Shown here piece by piece: positions 27,640 through 35,441 of a stretch of 64,000 bases of DNA; positions within the stretch are counted from its first letter, which is position 1, and each line of letters begins with the position of its first letter. This stretch comes from TMED109 sp002684605. GTDB lineage: Bacteria; Pseudomonadota; Alphaproteobacteria; TMED109. The stretch lies in NCBI GenBank assembly GCA_913046335.1, contig CAJWSU010000004.1, forward strand, positions 1 through 64,000. The letters are read 5' to 3'. The position numbers and the translations under genes are program-made. The notes under the pieces are model-generated. The model saw only the letters and a list, made by a program, of their open reading frames with translations, was not told the DNA's origin and did no database searches.

Positions 27640-27687
27640 AAATCGTAATATTTGCAATATTGTCATAGTGACAATTTGGAAAATTAT

Positions 27688-29928
27688 ATGTCACATAAAA
27701 TAATAATAAGTAAAAAATTTGGTGAAAAAACAACTTGTACAAAGTGTGGAATAAAATTTTATAATTTAAATAAATCTTCTACACCTTGTCCTAAATGTGG
27801 AGCCGCACAAGTAAAGAGTAAAGCAAAAAAAATACCTAATAAGAAAAAGAGTGCAGTAAAAGAAGCAAGTGTAAACATAATAAGTTTAGTAAGGTTAGAG
27901 GAAAATAAAAAAAAAGCAGAAGTATTAATAAGTAATGAAAAATTAGACGTAAGTAATATTAATAAAACAGGATGGTATTTTTTATCTGAAGATAATATTA
28001 ATACAGACAAAACTATAAATCTTTCTAAAGCAATACACCTTAATAACCCTCCATTAGAAGGAATTATTTCTTATATACAAACATATCCCTTTAAAGGAAT
28101 AGGAAAAGAAATAGCAAAAGTCATTGCTCAGTCTGATTTAAGCGAACTTTTTTTAAAAAATAAATTAGATATTAATTATTTGATGATTAGCTGTGGGTTA
28201 TCAGAATTCAAAGCTATAAACTTCATAAAAATTTGGAATAAAAGTTTAGATCATAGAGTTTTACAAATATTGTTGAGAGAATTAGGGGTTGGTAACGCTG
28301 CTTCTAATGAGATAATAGAAAAGTATAAAGAGCGTGCCTTAGAGTTAATAATGAGTCCATATAAATTATTGGATATAAGTTATTTTACTTTATTAAATGT
28401 AGATTTAATTGTTCAGAAGCTTCAATTAAAAATTTCTTTAGAGGAAAAAATTATTGGAATAATGCGTTATGTTTTAAAAAGGTTAGAACAATCAAGAGGA
28501 CATACGGGTTTTGAGATTCAGCAAGCATATGCAGAATTTATTAAATTATATAAAATAGACCAAGGAGATTTAGATAAAGTTATTAGAGGTTTAAACGATA
28601 CTTTTGTTTTCAAATTTAAAGATAAAGTTGAGTATATTATCACAAGAGAATCTTATGAAAGAGATAAAAATATAGCTCTCGCATTAAAAAAATTAAAAGA
28701 GGCAAAAGTAAGCTTCTTAAAGAAAATTAAAAATTACCGATTGCCAACATCTTTAAAACTTTCAGAAAGCCAAGACGAAGCTTTAAAAAACACCTTAACT
28801 AATCCAGTATCTATAATAAATGGTGGGCCAGGTACCGGCAAAACACATATGATCCAGGCAATCACACATATATTATCAAAGACTAATATTAATATATGCT
28901 TGTGTGCACCTACTGGGAAGGCAACTAAGCGCTTAGAGAACATAAAGAGTCTTGAGAAGCTTGGTCCTAAGACCATTCATTTTTTATTAGAAAAAACTAA
29001 AAATAGTCATGAGCTAAAGATTGACGCATTAATTATTGATGAGTTTTCTATGGTTGATGTAAAGTTAATGGAAAGGCTATTAGATTTATTAGAACCAGGA
29101 AGCATGTTAGTTATGATAGGGGATGCTAATCAACTCCCATCCGTTTCTTCCGGTCAGGTATTTAAAGATTTATTAAATTCTAATAAAATACCGTACACAG
29201 AATTAAAAGAAAATTTCAGACAAAAATCAGATAGTAGTATCGTTGGAATTGCCAATCAAATAATTCAAAAGAGTTTTAGAATGCCCAAAGATTTTACAGG
29301 TGAATTTAAATTTTGGATAGAAAAAGATGAAGTAAAAATAAGAAATAAAATTTTAAAGCTATATCTAGAACATTTACCCAAGGAAAGAAAAATTGATGGA
29401 GATAAAGACATTCAAATATTATCCCCAATGCGAAAAGGTATACTAGGCATACATGCTTTAAATGCTTCTATACAGAATAGAAAATGGGAAGGTTTGAATC
29501 CTATATTAGAAAAAAATGAAAAAGAAAGATTATTTCTGAATGATAAAATAATAAATACAAAAAACAATTATGATTTAGAAATAATGAACGGCGATATTGG
29601 TGAGATTATTCGAAATGACAAAGAGACAATTGTGAAAATAAATAATCAAGAGGTTTCTTTCAATAAAAAGGATATTTACAGTCTTGAGCCAGCCTATGCT
29701 ATTTCTATTCATAAATCACAGGGCTCTGAATATCCGATTGTAATTATTCCTATATCTAAAGAACATAATCATATGCTAAGCACAAACCTTTTATATACGG
29801 CAATAACTCGAGCTAAGGATGAAGTTATAATAATAGGCGATCCTGAAGCTTTCATAAATGGAATTAATTCATATTGGAAAACAGAAAGAGATACTTTCTT
29901 ACCAGAAGCTTTAGAGAAAATATTCTGA
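27688..29928 (+). CDS. FYDLN-type zinc ribbon fused to RecD2-like SF1B helicase
   Basis: Residues 1-45 form a zinc ribbon (Cys17, Cys20, Cys34, Cys37) with the CGIKFYNLNK signature of the alphaproteobacterial FYDLN family. A basic linker and a divergent OB-like region follow. The helix-hairpin-helix part of RecD2 comes next (GIISYIQTYPFKGIGKEIA). The helicase has Walker A GGPGTGKT (379-386), DEFSM (451-455), GDANQLPSV, ELKENFRQ, AISIHKSQG and LLYTAITRAKD, all intact. RecD2 is a 5'-3' DNA helicase. The start is ATG 27688 with GGA upstream; TTG 27652 is the longer, weaker choice. The ribbon fusion is unusual; the ribbon may bind DNA or a partner (inference). Confidence 0.88.
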   Translation: MSHKIIISKKFGEKTTCTKCGIKFYNLNKSSTPCPKCGAAQVKSKAKKIPNKKKSAVKEASVNIISLVRLEENKKKAEVLISNEKLDVSNINKTGWYFLSEDNINTDKTINLSKAIHLNNPPLEGIISYIQTYPFKGIGKEIAKVIAQSDLSELFLKNKLDINYLMISCGLSEFKAINFIKIWNKSLDHRVLQILLRELGVGNAASNEIIEKYKERALELIMSPYKLLDISYFTLLNVDLIVQKLQLKISLEEKIIGIMRYVLKRLEQSRGHTGFEIQQAYAEFIKLYKIDQGDLDKVIRGLNDTFVFKFKDKVEYIITRESYERDKNIALALKKLKEAKVSFLKKIKNYRLPTSLKLSESQDEALKNTLTNPVSIINGGPGTGKTHMIQAITHILSKTNINICLCAPTGKATKRLENIKSLEKLGPKTIHFLLEKTKNSHELKIDALIIDEFSMVDVKLMERLLDLLEPGSMLVMIGDANQLPSVSSGQVFKDLLNSNKIPYTELKENFRQKSDSSIVGIANQIIQKSFRMPKDFTGEFKFWIEKDEVKIRNKILKLYLEHLPKERKIDGDKDIQILSPMRKGILGIHALNASIQNRKWEGLNPILEKNEKERLFLNDKIINTKNNYDLEIMNGDIGEIIRNDKETIVKINNQEVSFNKKDIYSLEPAYAISIHKSQGSEYPIVIIPISKEHNHMLSTNLLYTAITRAKDEVIIIGDPEAFINGINSYWKTERDTFLPEALEKIF

Positions 29929-30019
29929 AAAACCTTTAAAAGCTATATACATAAAATCTCCATAATTTCTAAAGCCTATACAAATATTTCTAAACTATAA
30001 CTATACTTGTCAACCCCAT

Positions 30020-30082
30020 AAGGACCTAAGTGTATGTATAGTTGTTTATATTGTCCCTCCCCAAACATACTCTTAGGTCTTT
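30020..30082. repeat. Imperfect hairpin displaying a CCCTCCCC loop
   Basis: Bases 30020-30037 pair with 30065-30082 over 18 positions, with one T-T mismatch and one G-U. The 27-base loop contains TCCCTCCCC. It lies in the ~500-base gene-poor stretch 29929-30424. A hairpin loop carrying an anti-Shine-Dalgarno-like CCUCC is a feature of several alphaproteobacterial small RNA families, so a regulatory RNA is plausible. No firm promoter or terminator could be assigned. Confidence 0.6.
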
Positions 30083-30249
30083 AACAATAATCAAAGGAAT
30101 ATCAGAGTAAGTATAATAATTGAAAATAGTTTTCTTATCTAAGTTGAAAAAAACTGATTGGGTAAAAAAATTGTGGCGCAGAAATGGCACCAAAAATAAA
30201 ACCCATTTTTTATATATCAGAAAAAACTTAATAAAATCAATACTCTAAA

Positions 30250-30300
30250 TGGCTCCGCGGGTAAGATTAGAACTTACGGTCGATCGGTTAACAGCCGATT
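30250..30300 (-). pseudogene. 3' fragment of a tRNA-Asn(GTT) gene
   Basis: Read on the - strand, this is the 3' part of a tRNA. The anticodon stem-loop is AUCGG-CUGUUAA-CCGAU (anticodon GUU), with variable bases CGACC. The T stem is GUAAG/CUUAC with loop UUCUAAU, followed by CCGCGGA, a G and encoded CCA. The D arm and the 5' acceptor strand are absent; upstream sequence is unrelated A/T-rich DNA. The T loop has U where UUCGAAU has G. Such 3' tRNA pieces are typical att-site remnants left by tRNA-targeting integrative elements. The rest of 29929-30424 has no gene. Confidence 0.82.
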
Positions 30301-30424
30301 AATGTAATTATATAAAATCTTCATAAATTCCCCATTAAGTATTCATATTAGTATTTTAATATAATTCTATATTTTAATAAGGAGTTTAAGTTAGTTTTTC
30401 ATATGAAAGTTGGAAGGAAATACT

Positions 30425-30595
30425 TTGGAAGTAATGTATAAAATGTGTCTAGGTTTAATGTTTTTTTTAATAGTTATTCTTTTTATTTCTCACATCTTTT
30501 ATCAAACTCCTAATTACAATCAGGATTTAACCTTTTCTTTTGAAGAAATGATAATTCCCACAGAAAATATTGTTGCTATAGTACATGAAGAATAA
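30425..30595 (+). CDS. Small single-pass membrane protein of unknown function
   Basis: AGGA at 30415-30418 is well placed for TTG 30425, giving 56 aa; ATG 30434 is an alternative. The hydrophobic stretch CLGLMFFLIVILFISHIF is a clear membrane helix, and the ~28-residue tail is acidic and ends HEE. I do not recognise a family. It lies in an otherwise gene-poor region beside the tRNA-Asn fragment and ends 8 bases before the convergent nuclease gene. Confidence 0.5.
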   Translation: MEVMYKMCLGLMFFLIVILFISHIFYQTPNYNQDLTFSFEEMIIPTENIVAIVHEE

Positions 30596-30603
30596 CATAT
30601 GAA

Positions 30604-31101
30604 TTATTTTTTAAGTCTTCGCCATTTCCATGGCTCTAAAAAATCTCCTTTCCATAAACCTAGCTTATTATTTTTTGCAAATAGTTCTTCATCTACATAA
30701 TCTTTAGAATATCTTCTATATGCGAGAGCCCAACCTTCTTTAACAAGCCATTCGTTTATATTTATATTTTTAACGAAGCATGTAGCTATTAATCTCTTAT
30801 ATCTATCTTTTCCTTGAACACTACATTTTACCTGATGGCTAGAAATTAAATTAATTAAAGCTAGTTTTGCTTTAACCCCACACTTATAATCTTCACCATT
30901 TTTATTTTTGCATAACTGTTTTATTTCTGGAGTATCTATGCCGTGCAATCTAATTTTTTTATTATTAAATTTAATAGTGTCGCCATCAGTAATGACCACT
31001 TTGTTTGTAGACAATATTTCTTGAGTATCTTTTGCGAATGCACTAAAGCATAATGAAAACAGCAATGAATATAGTAAAAAATATTTAATATTTATAAACA
31101 C
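30604..31101 (-). CDS. Exported thermonuclease (SNase-like)
   Basis: The staphylococcal nuclease fold is recognised by VITDGDTIKFNNKKIRLHGIDTPE, which holds the metal-binding aspartates, the catalytic Arg (IRL) and Glu (PE). KDRYKRLIATCF carries the second arginine. WLVKEGWALAYRRY and LGLWKGDFLEPWKWR are typical. I place the start at GTG 31101, after AAAGG, so that a signal peptide (VFINIKYFLLYSLLFSLCF) is N-terminal; the ATG at 31143 would put 14 extra residues in front and overlap the SDR gene. Four cysteines in the mature part fit a periplasmic enzyme. Confidence 0.85.
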   Translation of the reverse strand: MFINIKYFLLYSLLFSLCFSAFAKDTQEILSTNKVVITDGDTIKFNNKKIRLHGIDTPEIKQLCKNKNGEDYKCGVKAKLALINLISSHQVKCSVQGKDRYKRLIATCFVKNININEWLVKEGWALAYRRYSKDYVDEELFAKNNKLGLWKGDFLEPWKWRRLKK

Positions 31102-31117
31102 TCTAACCTTTATTATA

Positions 31118-31876
31118 TTATGGAAGAGGAACTCTGCCACCATCGGTAACTAAAGTTTGTCCAGTAGTAAAGTCTGATTTTTCAGATAGTAAATAACAGA
31201 CAGTATTAGCAATATCTTGAGGTTTTCCAATTCTTTTTAGTGGAGTAGTCTCAACAATAGTTTTTCTTGCTTTTTTATCTAAGGCTTGAATCATATCTGT
31301 TTCAATAAGTCCTGGTGCTACGGAGTTTATTCTTACATGAGGTGCAACAGCCGAGGATAAATTTCTAACTAGTGCTATGACGGCCGCTTTAGAAGTTCCG
31401 TAAGTTATCATGTTGGGACGTAAACCTAATCCTGCAACTGAAGAGATACAGACTATTCTTCCAAACTTTCTTTTGATCATTCCAGGCAAAACTTCTTTTA
31501 TGGGTAAAAGTGTTCCATCGACATTAGTTGCCATAGTTTTTTTCCAAATATCATAATCTAACTCTAGGGGATTTTTAGAGAGCATTGCTATACCTGCATT
31601 TGTAACTAAAAGATCTATAGGTCCTAATTTTTTTTCTGTATTCTTTATTAAATTTTTAATATCTTTTTGCTTTGATACATCGGCTTTAAATATTTCTGAT
31701 TTTACACCAGTTTTATTTACTAATTTTTGAGTTTCTTTTGCGGACTTGATATCTGAATGATAATTAATTGCTATTGACGCACCATTTTTTGCTAGCTCAA
31801 TGGCTATAGCTCTTCCTATACCTCTAGATGCTCCTGTGACTAAAGCAACTTTTCCTTTAAATTCCATTTGATCCAT
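31118..31876 (-). CDS. Short-chain dehydrogenase/reductase, FabG-like
   Basis: A classical SDR of 252 aa. The NAD(P) motif is TGASRGIG (about 14-21), with NAGIAM, a catalytic Ser in ISSVAG, and Tyr-Lys in TYGTSKAAV. The C terminus DFTTGQTLVTDGG is that of 3-oxoacyl-ACP reductase-like members. It stands alone rather than in a fatty acid cluster, so the substrate is open. GGAG precedes ATG 31876. It is divergent from the exported methyltransferase-like gene, with a 68-base shared promoter region. Confidence 0.85.
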   Translation of the reverse strand: MDQMEFKGKVALVTGASRGIGRAIAIELAKNGASIAINYHSDIKSAKETQKLVNKTGVKSEIFKADVSKQKDIKNLIKNTEKKLGPIDLLVTNAGIAMLSKNPLELDYDIWKKTMATNVDGTLLPIKEVLPGMIKRKFGRIVCISSVAGLGLRPNMITYGTSKAAVIALVRNLSSAVAPHVRINSVAPGLIETDMIQALDKKARKTIVETTPLKRIGKPQDIANTVCYLLSEKSDFTTGQTLVTDGGRVPLP

Positions 31877-31944
31877 TTTACTATACTCCTATATATTTAG
31901 TAATTTAGAGTAGAGCATTAAAATTAATTGTTAAGGAAAAAAAG

Positions 31945-32736
31945 ATGAAAAAGTTATTTATATTTTTGAGTTTTGTATTTTTACTATATTCAAAGTCTAT
32001 TTTTGCAGATGCATTAGATGTGGCAATTGAAAATATTGATAGGACTCCAGAGAACATGCAAAGGGATCAATATAGAAACCCTAAAGCTACTTTAAATTTT
32101 TTTGGTATCAAACCAAATATGTCAGTTATAGAACTATGGCCAAGCAGAGGATGGTATAGCGAAATATTAAACCCATTTTTAGAGTCGGAAGGTGATTTTA
32201 TAGGAGCAGACTTTGATCCTAATTATGGTTCTTGGACTCCTAAAGTCATAAAAAGAAATGCAAAGAGTAGAGCAAATAGTAAAACTTTATCTGGAATGAA
32301 AATGACAACTCTGTCATTAAATAACGATCCTTTAGCAGAAAAAGAATCTGTAGATATGGTTCTAACTTTTAGAAATTTACATAATTGGCTCAAAGCGGAA
32401 ATATTAATGGATGTTTTTAATAAATCCTATGCAGCTCTAAAGCCAGGGGGAATATTTGGAGTTGTGGAACATAGAGCCCTGGCGAATTCTTCATTAGAAA
32501 ATATGAAGAAGAGTGGCTATGTAACAGAAGAATTAACAATTGAATATGCTAAAAAAGCAGGGTTTATACTTGTAGCTAGCAGTGAAATTAATGCAAACCC
32601 TAAAGATGGAACTATTCATCCTAAAGGTGTATGGACCTTACCACCTAGTCTTAGACTTGGAGAAGAAGATAGAGCTAAATATTTAGCCATTGGTGAAAGT
32701 GATCGAATGACACTAAAGTTTATGAAGCCTATCTAG
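31945..32736 (+). CDS. Exported methyltransferase-like protein (COG4798 type)
   Basis: A signal peptide (1-~21, ending SIFA) leads into a class I methyltransferase-like Rossmann domain: NMSVIELWPSRGWYSEIL in place of the usual SAM-binding loop, DFIGADFD, VDMVLTFRNLHNW, and LKPGGIFGVVEH. It resembles the COG4798 predicted methyltransferases, which are repeatedly found with signal peptides. SAM is a cytoplasmic cofactor, so an exported enzyme is hard to explain; a non-methylating periplasmic role is possible. AAGGA lies upstream of ATG. The 3' end overlaps the convergent gene by 8 bases. Confidence 0.8.
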   Translation: MKKLFIFLSFVFLLYSKSIFADALDVAIENIDRTPENMQRDQYRNPKATLNFFGIKPNMSVIELWPSRGWYSEILNPFLESEGDFIGADFDPNYGSWTPKVIKRNAKSRANSKTLSGMKMTTLSLNNDPLAEKESVDMVLTFRNLHNWLKAEILMDVFNKSYAALKPGGIFGVVEHRALANSSLENMKKSGYVTEELTIEYAKKAGFILVASSEINANPKDGTIHPKGVWTLPPSLRLGEEDRAKYLAIGESDRMTLKFMKPI

Positions 32737-33124
32737 TTAGGAATTTTTCTTTTATTGGAGAAAAATATAATAAGGTCAAAATAGCGCCATCAGTTAAAGT
32801 AGCAAGATATTGTAATATATAAGTTATCTGTCCTATAATTTGTATCTTTCCTAAGTATAAGCAAATTATGTAACTGATTATTGTGAATAGGAATAAACTT
32901 TTTCCTATAGCCTTAAAATTATAAAGGCAATAAACAGAAATCACATACATTATTAAAATTGATAAAACTAATGCAAGTCCAAATTGCGTATCAAAAAAAC
33001 CAGGTTCTAGATTCTTTGTATATTCTAATATAAGATTATTCTGAAAATATGCGCTAACTATTATTAAGATAAATATACCTATATTTGCTAAAATTAAATT
33101 TTTAAATACTTTTTCTAGATTCAT
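32729..33124 (-). CDS. Four-helix membrane protein of unknown function
   Basis: The 131-aa protein has four hydrophobic segments (about 8-28, 45-67, 72-93, 98-123) and a short basic C terminus (SPIKEKFLTR). No family motif is recognisable. It overlaps the convergent methyltransferase-like gene by 8 bases. Its start lies about 22 bases after the T run of the terminator that follows the 27-codon frame on the same strand. There is hardly room for its own promoter unless the promoter overlaps that hairpin. Confidence 0.65.
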   Translation of the reverse strand: MNLEKVFKNLILANIGIFILIIVSAYFQNNLILEYTKNLEPGFFDTQFGLALVLSILIMYVISVYCLYNFKAIGKSLFLFTIISYIICLYLGKIQIIGQITYILQYLATLTDGAILTLLYFSPIKEKFLTR

Positions 33125-33145
33125 TTTTTCATTTCTTAGTTATCA

Positions 33146-33175
33146 TCAAAAAGGGAAGTACTGAGTACTTCCCTT
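33146..33175 (-). terminator. Intrinsic terminator of the enolase-superfamily operon
   Basis: AAGGGAAGTAC (33151-33161) and GTACTTCCCTT (33165-33175) pair perfectly over 11 bp with a 3-base loop. On the - strand it is followed by five T's. It lies 30 bases after the stop of the 27-codon frame at 33207-33290 and likely ends the transcript coming from the 33357-36220 gene group. Confidence 0.88.
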
Positions 33176-33206
33176 CGTGATATTTTAAAAGTAATATTCA
33201 ATTAAA

Positions 33207-33290
33207 CTATAAAGTAGCCTTATTGAGGTTTACTTCCTGTCTATTTAATTCTTTGAATATACTTATTTTGTGATTTATATCACTAGACAT
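33207..33290 (-). CDS. Possible 27-residue peptide with a near-perfect ribosome-binding site
   Basis: AAAGGAGGTGG on the - strand (GGAGG at 33298-33302) lies 7 bases before ATG 33290. It is the best Shine-Dalgarno I see in the window. The frame encodes 27 residues beginning MSSDINHKISIF, is polar and charged, and ends at TAG 33207-33209. A strong terminator follows at once. No family is recognised. It may be a true small protein at the end of the operon, or a leader peptide. It is not PqqA-like, having no Glu-x3-Tyr motif. Confidence 0.5.
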   Translation of the reverse strand: MSSDINHKISIFKELNRQEVNLNKATL

Positions 33291-33356
33291 TAGACCACCT
33301 CCTTTCGTTAATTAATAATACTTTAAATGTATGCCCCTCTTTCTAATCTTTCAAGG

Positions 33357-34445
33357 CTATATTTTTTTATAAGGGAACTCTTTGAACAGTTCTGGTTTAA
33401 ATTGCATACCATGTCCGGGAATATTAGGAGGATTTGCTGTTCCATCTTTAGGAATAATAGGATTTACCCATAAATGATTATACCAACCCATATGCTCTAA
33501 CCAAGAAGCATTAGGAATTGATGCATTTAAATGTGTGCTCAGTTCCATAAAAAGATGCGGTGCAATTTTAATATTGTTTTTATTGGCTAAATTAGCAATA
33601 ACTTTCAGCTCTGTATAACCGCCTCTCATAATATCCGGCTGAAGAGTTGGAACTTTTCCACTTTTAATAAAGGGCATCAGGTCATGATGAGTAAAATGAT
33701 TTTCTCCAGTTGAGAGCGGTGTACTAATAGCATTAGCCACTTCATGATACCCATCAAAATTATCTGTCATAACGGGCTCTTCAAGCCATTCTATATTAAA
33801 GCCCTCTATCGCTTTTCCAAATGCTATAGATTTTTCCACATCCCATCCTTGATTAACATCAATCATAATCTTAATATTATCACCTAGTTCTTGGCGCATA
33901 TCTCTTACATTTACAACATCTTCATCATGTGTGAAGCCCCATGCTACTTGCATTTTTATAGCTTTATAACCTTCTGCAACAAATCTTTTAGCTTTTTCTA
34001 TCATGCCATCATGACCTAGACCTCGATAGCAACCTGATCCATAAACAGGCAGTGGTGTATTGCTTCCCCCCCATAATTCCCATAGAGGTTTACCATTATT
34101 CTTTCCTACTAAATCCCATAATGCAATATCAAGTGCAGACATCGCCATTACACTAATACCCATCCTTCCTTGAATAAATGTATGATCCCACATTGCCTTC
34201 CATAGAGATTCTACTTCTGACGCTTTTTTTCCAATTAATAGAGGTTTGAGCATTTCATGAATGCACATTTCAATGGTTTGTAATCCACCCATTAATGGGT
34301 GTAAATAACCCATTCCTATTAATCCAGAAGATGTTTCAATCTCTACTATTAATAGATCTATATTTCCAATATCGATAAAACCTATTTTGGGTGGATCTTC
34401 ATATGGTACAGAAAGAAGGCGAGTTCGAATATCTGAAATTATCAT
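33357..34445 (-). CDS. Mandelate racemase/muconate lactonizing enzyme family protein
   Basis: An enolase-superfamily enzyme of 362 aa. The capping domain is followed by a barrel with Lys164 in KAIKMQ. Metal ligands are Asp196 (IMIDVNQGW), Glu222 (WLEEP) and Glu258 (STGENH). His307 is in APHLFM, the general-base position of the mandelate racemase subgroup. Asn198 and the Lys-x-Gln in place of the more usual Lys-x-Lys suggest a sugar-acid dehydratase-type or unassigned reaction. It lies 18 bases downstream of the epoxide hydrolase-like gene in the same operon. Confidence 0.87.
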   Translation of the reverse strand: MIISDIRTRLLSVPYEDPPKIGFIDIGNIDLLIVEIETSSGLIGMGYLHPLMGGLQTIEMCIHEMLKPLLIGKKASEVESLWKAMWDHTFIQGRMGISVMAMSALDIALWDLVGKNNGKPLWELWGGSNTPLPVYGSGCYRGLGHDGMIEKAKRFVAEGYKAIKMQVAWGFTHDEDVVNVRDMRQELGDNIKIMIDVNQGWDVEKSIAFGKAIEGFNIEWLEEPVMTDNFDGYHEVANAISTPLSTGENHFTHHDLMPFIKSGKVPTLQPDIMRGGYTELKVIANLANKNNIKIAPHLFMELSTHLNASIPNASWLEHMGWYNHLWVNPIIPKDGTANPPNIPGHGMQFKPELFKEFPYKKI

Positions 34446-34463
34446 AAGGGGTTTTCCTTTTTT

Positions 34464-35429
34464 TTATAATTTTTTTAGAAAGCCAATTATGCCTTCTGTT
34501 GTTTTTTCAGGTGCTTCTTGCTGCACCCAATGTCCTGCTTCTTCAATAATTAATTTTCCATAAAAATTGCTACAGTTTTTTCCAGGGTTCTCATACATGT
34601 CATGGCCTTTTAAAAATTTTCTGACGCTATCTTTACCTCCTCCAATAAAAAAGCTAGGAACTTCAATTTTTAGATCAGATAATTCAGGTATTTTTTCCCA
34701 GTCTCTATCTTGGTTTCTATATCTATTGATTGGACCTCTAAAGCCACTATTTTTAAATTGTTTAATATAAAAATCTAAGTCATCGGAAGTTAACCAATTA
34801 GGAAAGGGTTTTGGATCAATAAGCCCGTCTAATAATTCGCTATCTTTATCAAAGTTTGTCCTTACCTTAGCATCATGCCCTTCTGCAGAAATCCAATAGT
34901 ATATTTGTCTTAAGGAAGATCCTATATCTTTTTCTAGTTCTTTTTCAGCAACCCCTTCTTTTTCAAAATAGGTTTGATAGAAAAAATTATCTTTATATAT
35001 TTGTCTCCACAATTCTATATTGGAAATACTTCCTCTTCTTGCATGAGGGATGCTAAGACCAACTACTGCTTTTATTTTATTAGGATGTAAAGCTGCAGCT
35101 GTCCAGCAGATAGGAGCTCCCCAATCATGACCTATTAGGATGGCATTTTCTTTATTTTCCGCATCTATTATATTAATAATATCCCCTACCAAAGAGAGCA
35201 TATCATATTGTTCCACTTCATATGGCTTAGAGCTTTGTCCATAGCCTCGAACATCTATTGCTAGAACTTTATAGCCTAAATCTGCAATAGGTTTTAATTG
35301 GTGTCGCCATGAGTACCATGATTCAGGCCATCCGTGGACCATTATTACCAGAGGCCCTTCTCCAATTTCTTTTGCATATATTTTAATATCATTTAAATTA
35401 AAATATTTTTCTTTTAATTCATTTATCAT
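34464..35429 (-). CDS. Epoxide hydrolase-like alpha/beta hydrolase
   Basis: The 321-aa protein has HGWPES (oxyanion region), VLAIDVRGYGQSSKP, the nucleophile Asp102 in LIGHDWGAP, and the catalytic His300 in EEAGHWVQQEAPE. An Asp nucleophile within GHDWGA and the HGWPE block are features of soluble epoxide hydrolases, with dehalogenases as the main alternative. The cap region carries tyrosines suitable for epoxide opening. It lies between the glutaredoxin-like and enolase-superfamily genes with gaps of 12 and 18 bases. Confidence 0.85.
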   Translation of the reverse strand: MINELKEKYFNLNDIKIYAKEIGEGPLVIMVHGWPESWYSWRHQLKPIADLGYKVLAIDVRGYGQSSKPYEVEQYDMLSLVGDIINIIDAENKENAILIGHDWGAPICWTAAALHPNKIKAVVGLSIPHARRGSISNIELWRQIYKDNFFYQTYFEKEGVAEKELEKDIGSSLRQIYYWISAEGHDAKVRTNFDKDSELLDGLIDPKPFPNWLTSDDLDFYIKQFKNSGFRGPINRYRNQDRDWEKIPELSDLKIEVPSFFIGGGKDSVRKFLKGHDMYENPGKNCSNFYGKLIIEEAGHWVQQEAPEKTTEGIIGFLKKL

Positions 35430-35441
35430 TTTCTATCTCTT

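Noticed and set aside
30160..30225. Hairpin TGGGT/ACCCA with a trailing T run as a terminator
   Set aside because: The stem is only 5 bp around a ~35-base loop and cannot be distinguished from chance in AT-rich DNA.
30250..30300. Functional tRNA-Asn gene
   Set aside because: The D arm and 5' acceptor strand are missing and the T loop is altered; only the 3' part remains.
33207..33290. A second pqqA-like precursor peptide
   Set aside because: It has no Glu-x3-Tyr motif, no Trp/Pro head and a different length, so only an unknown peptide can be claimed.
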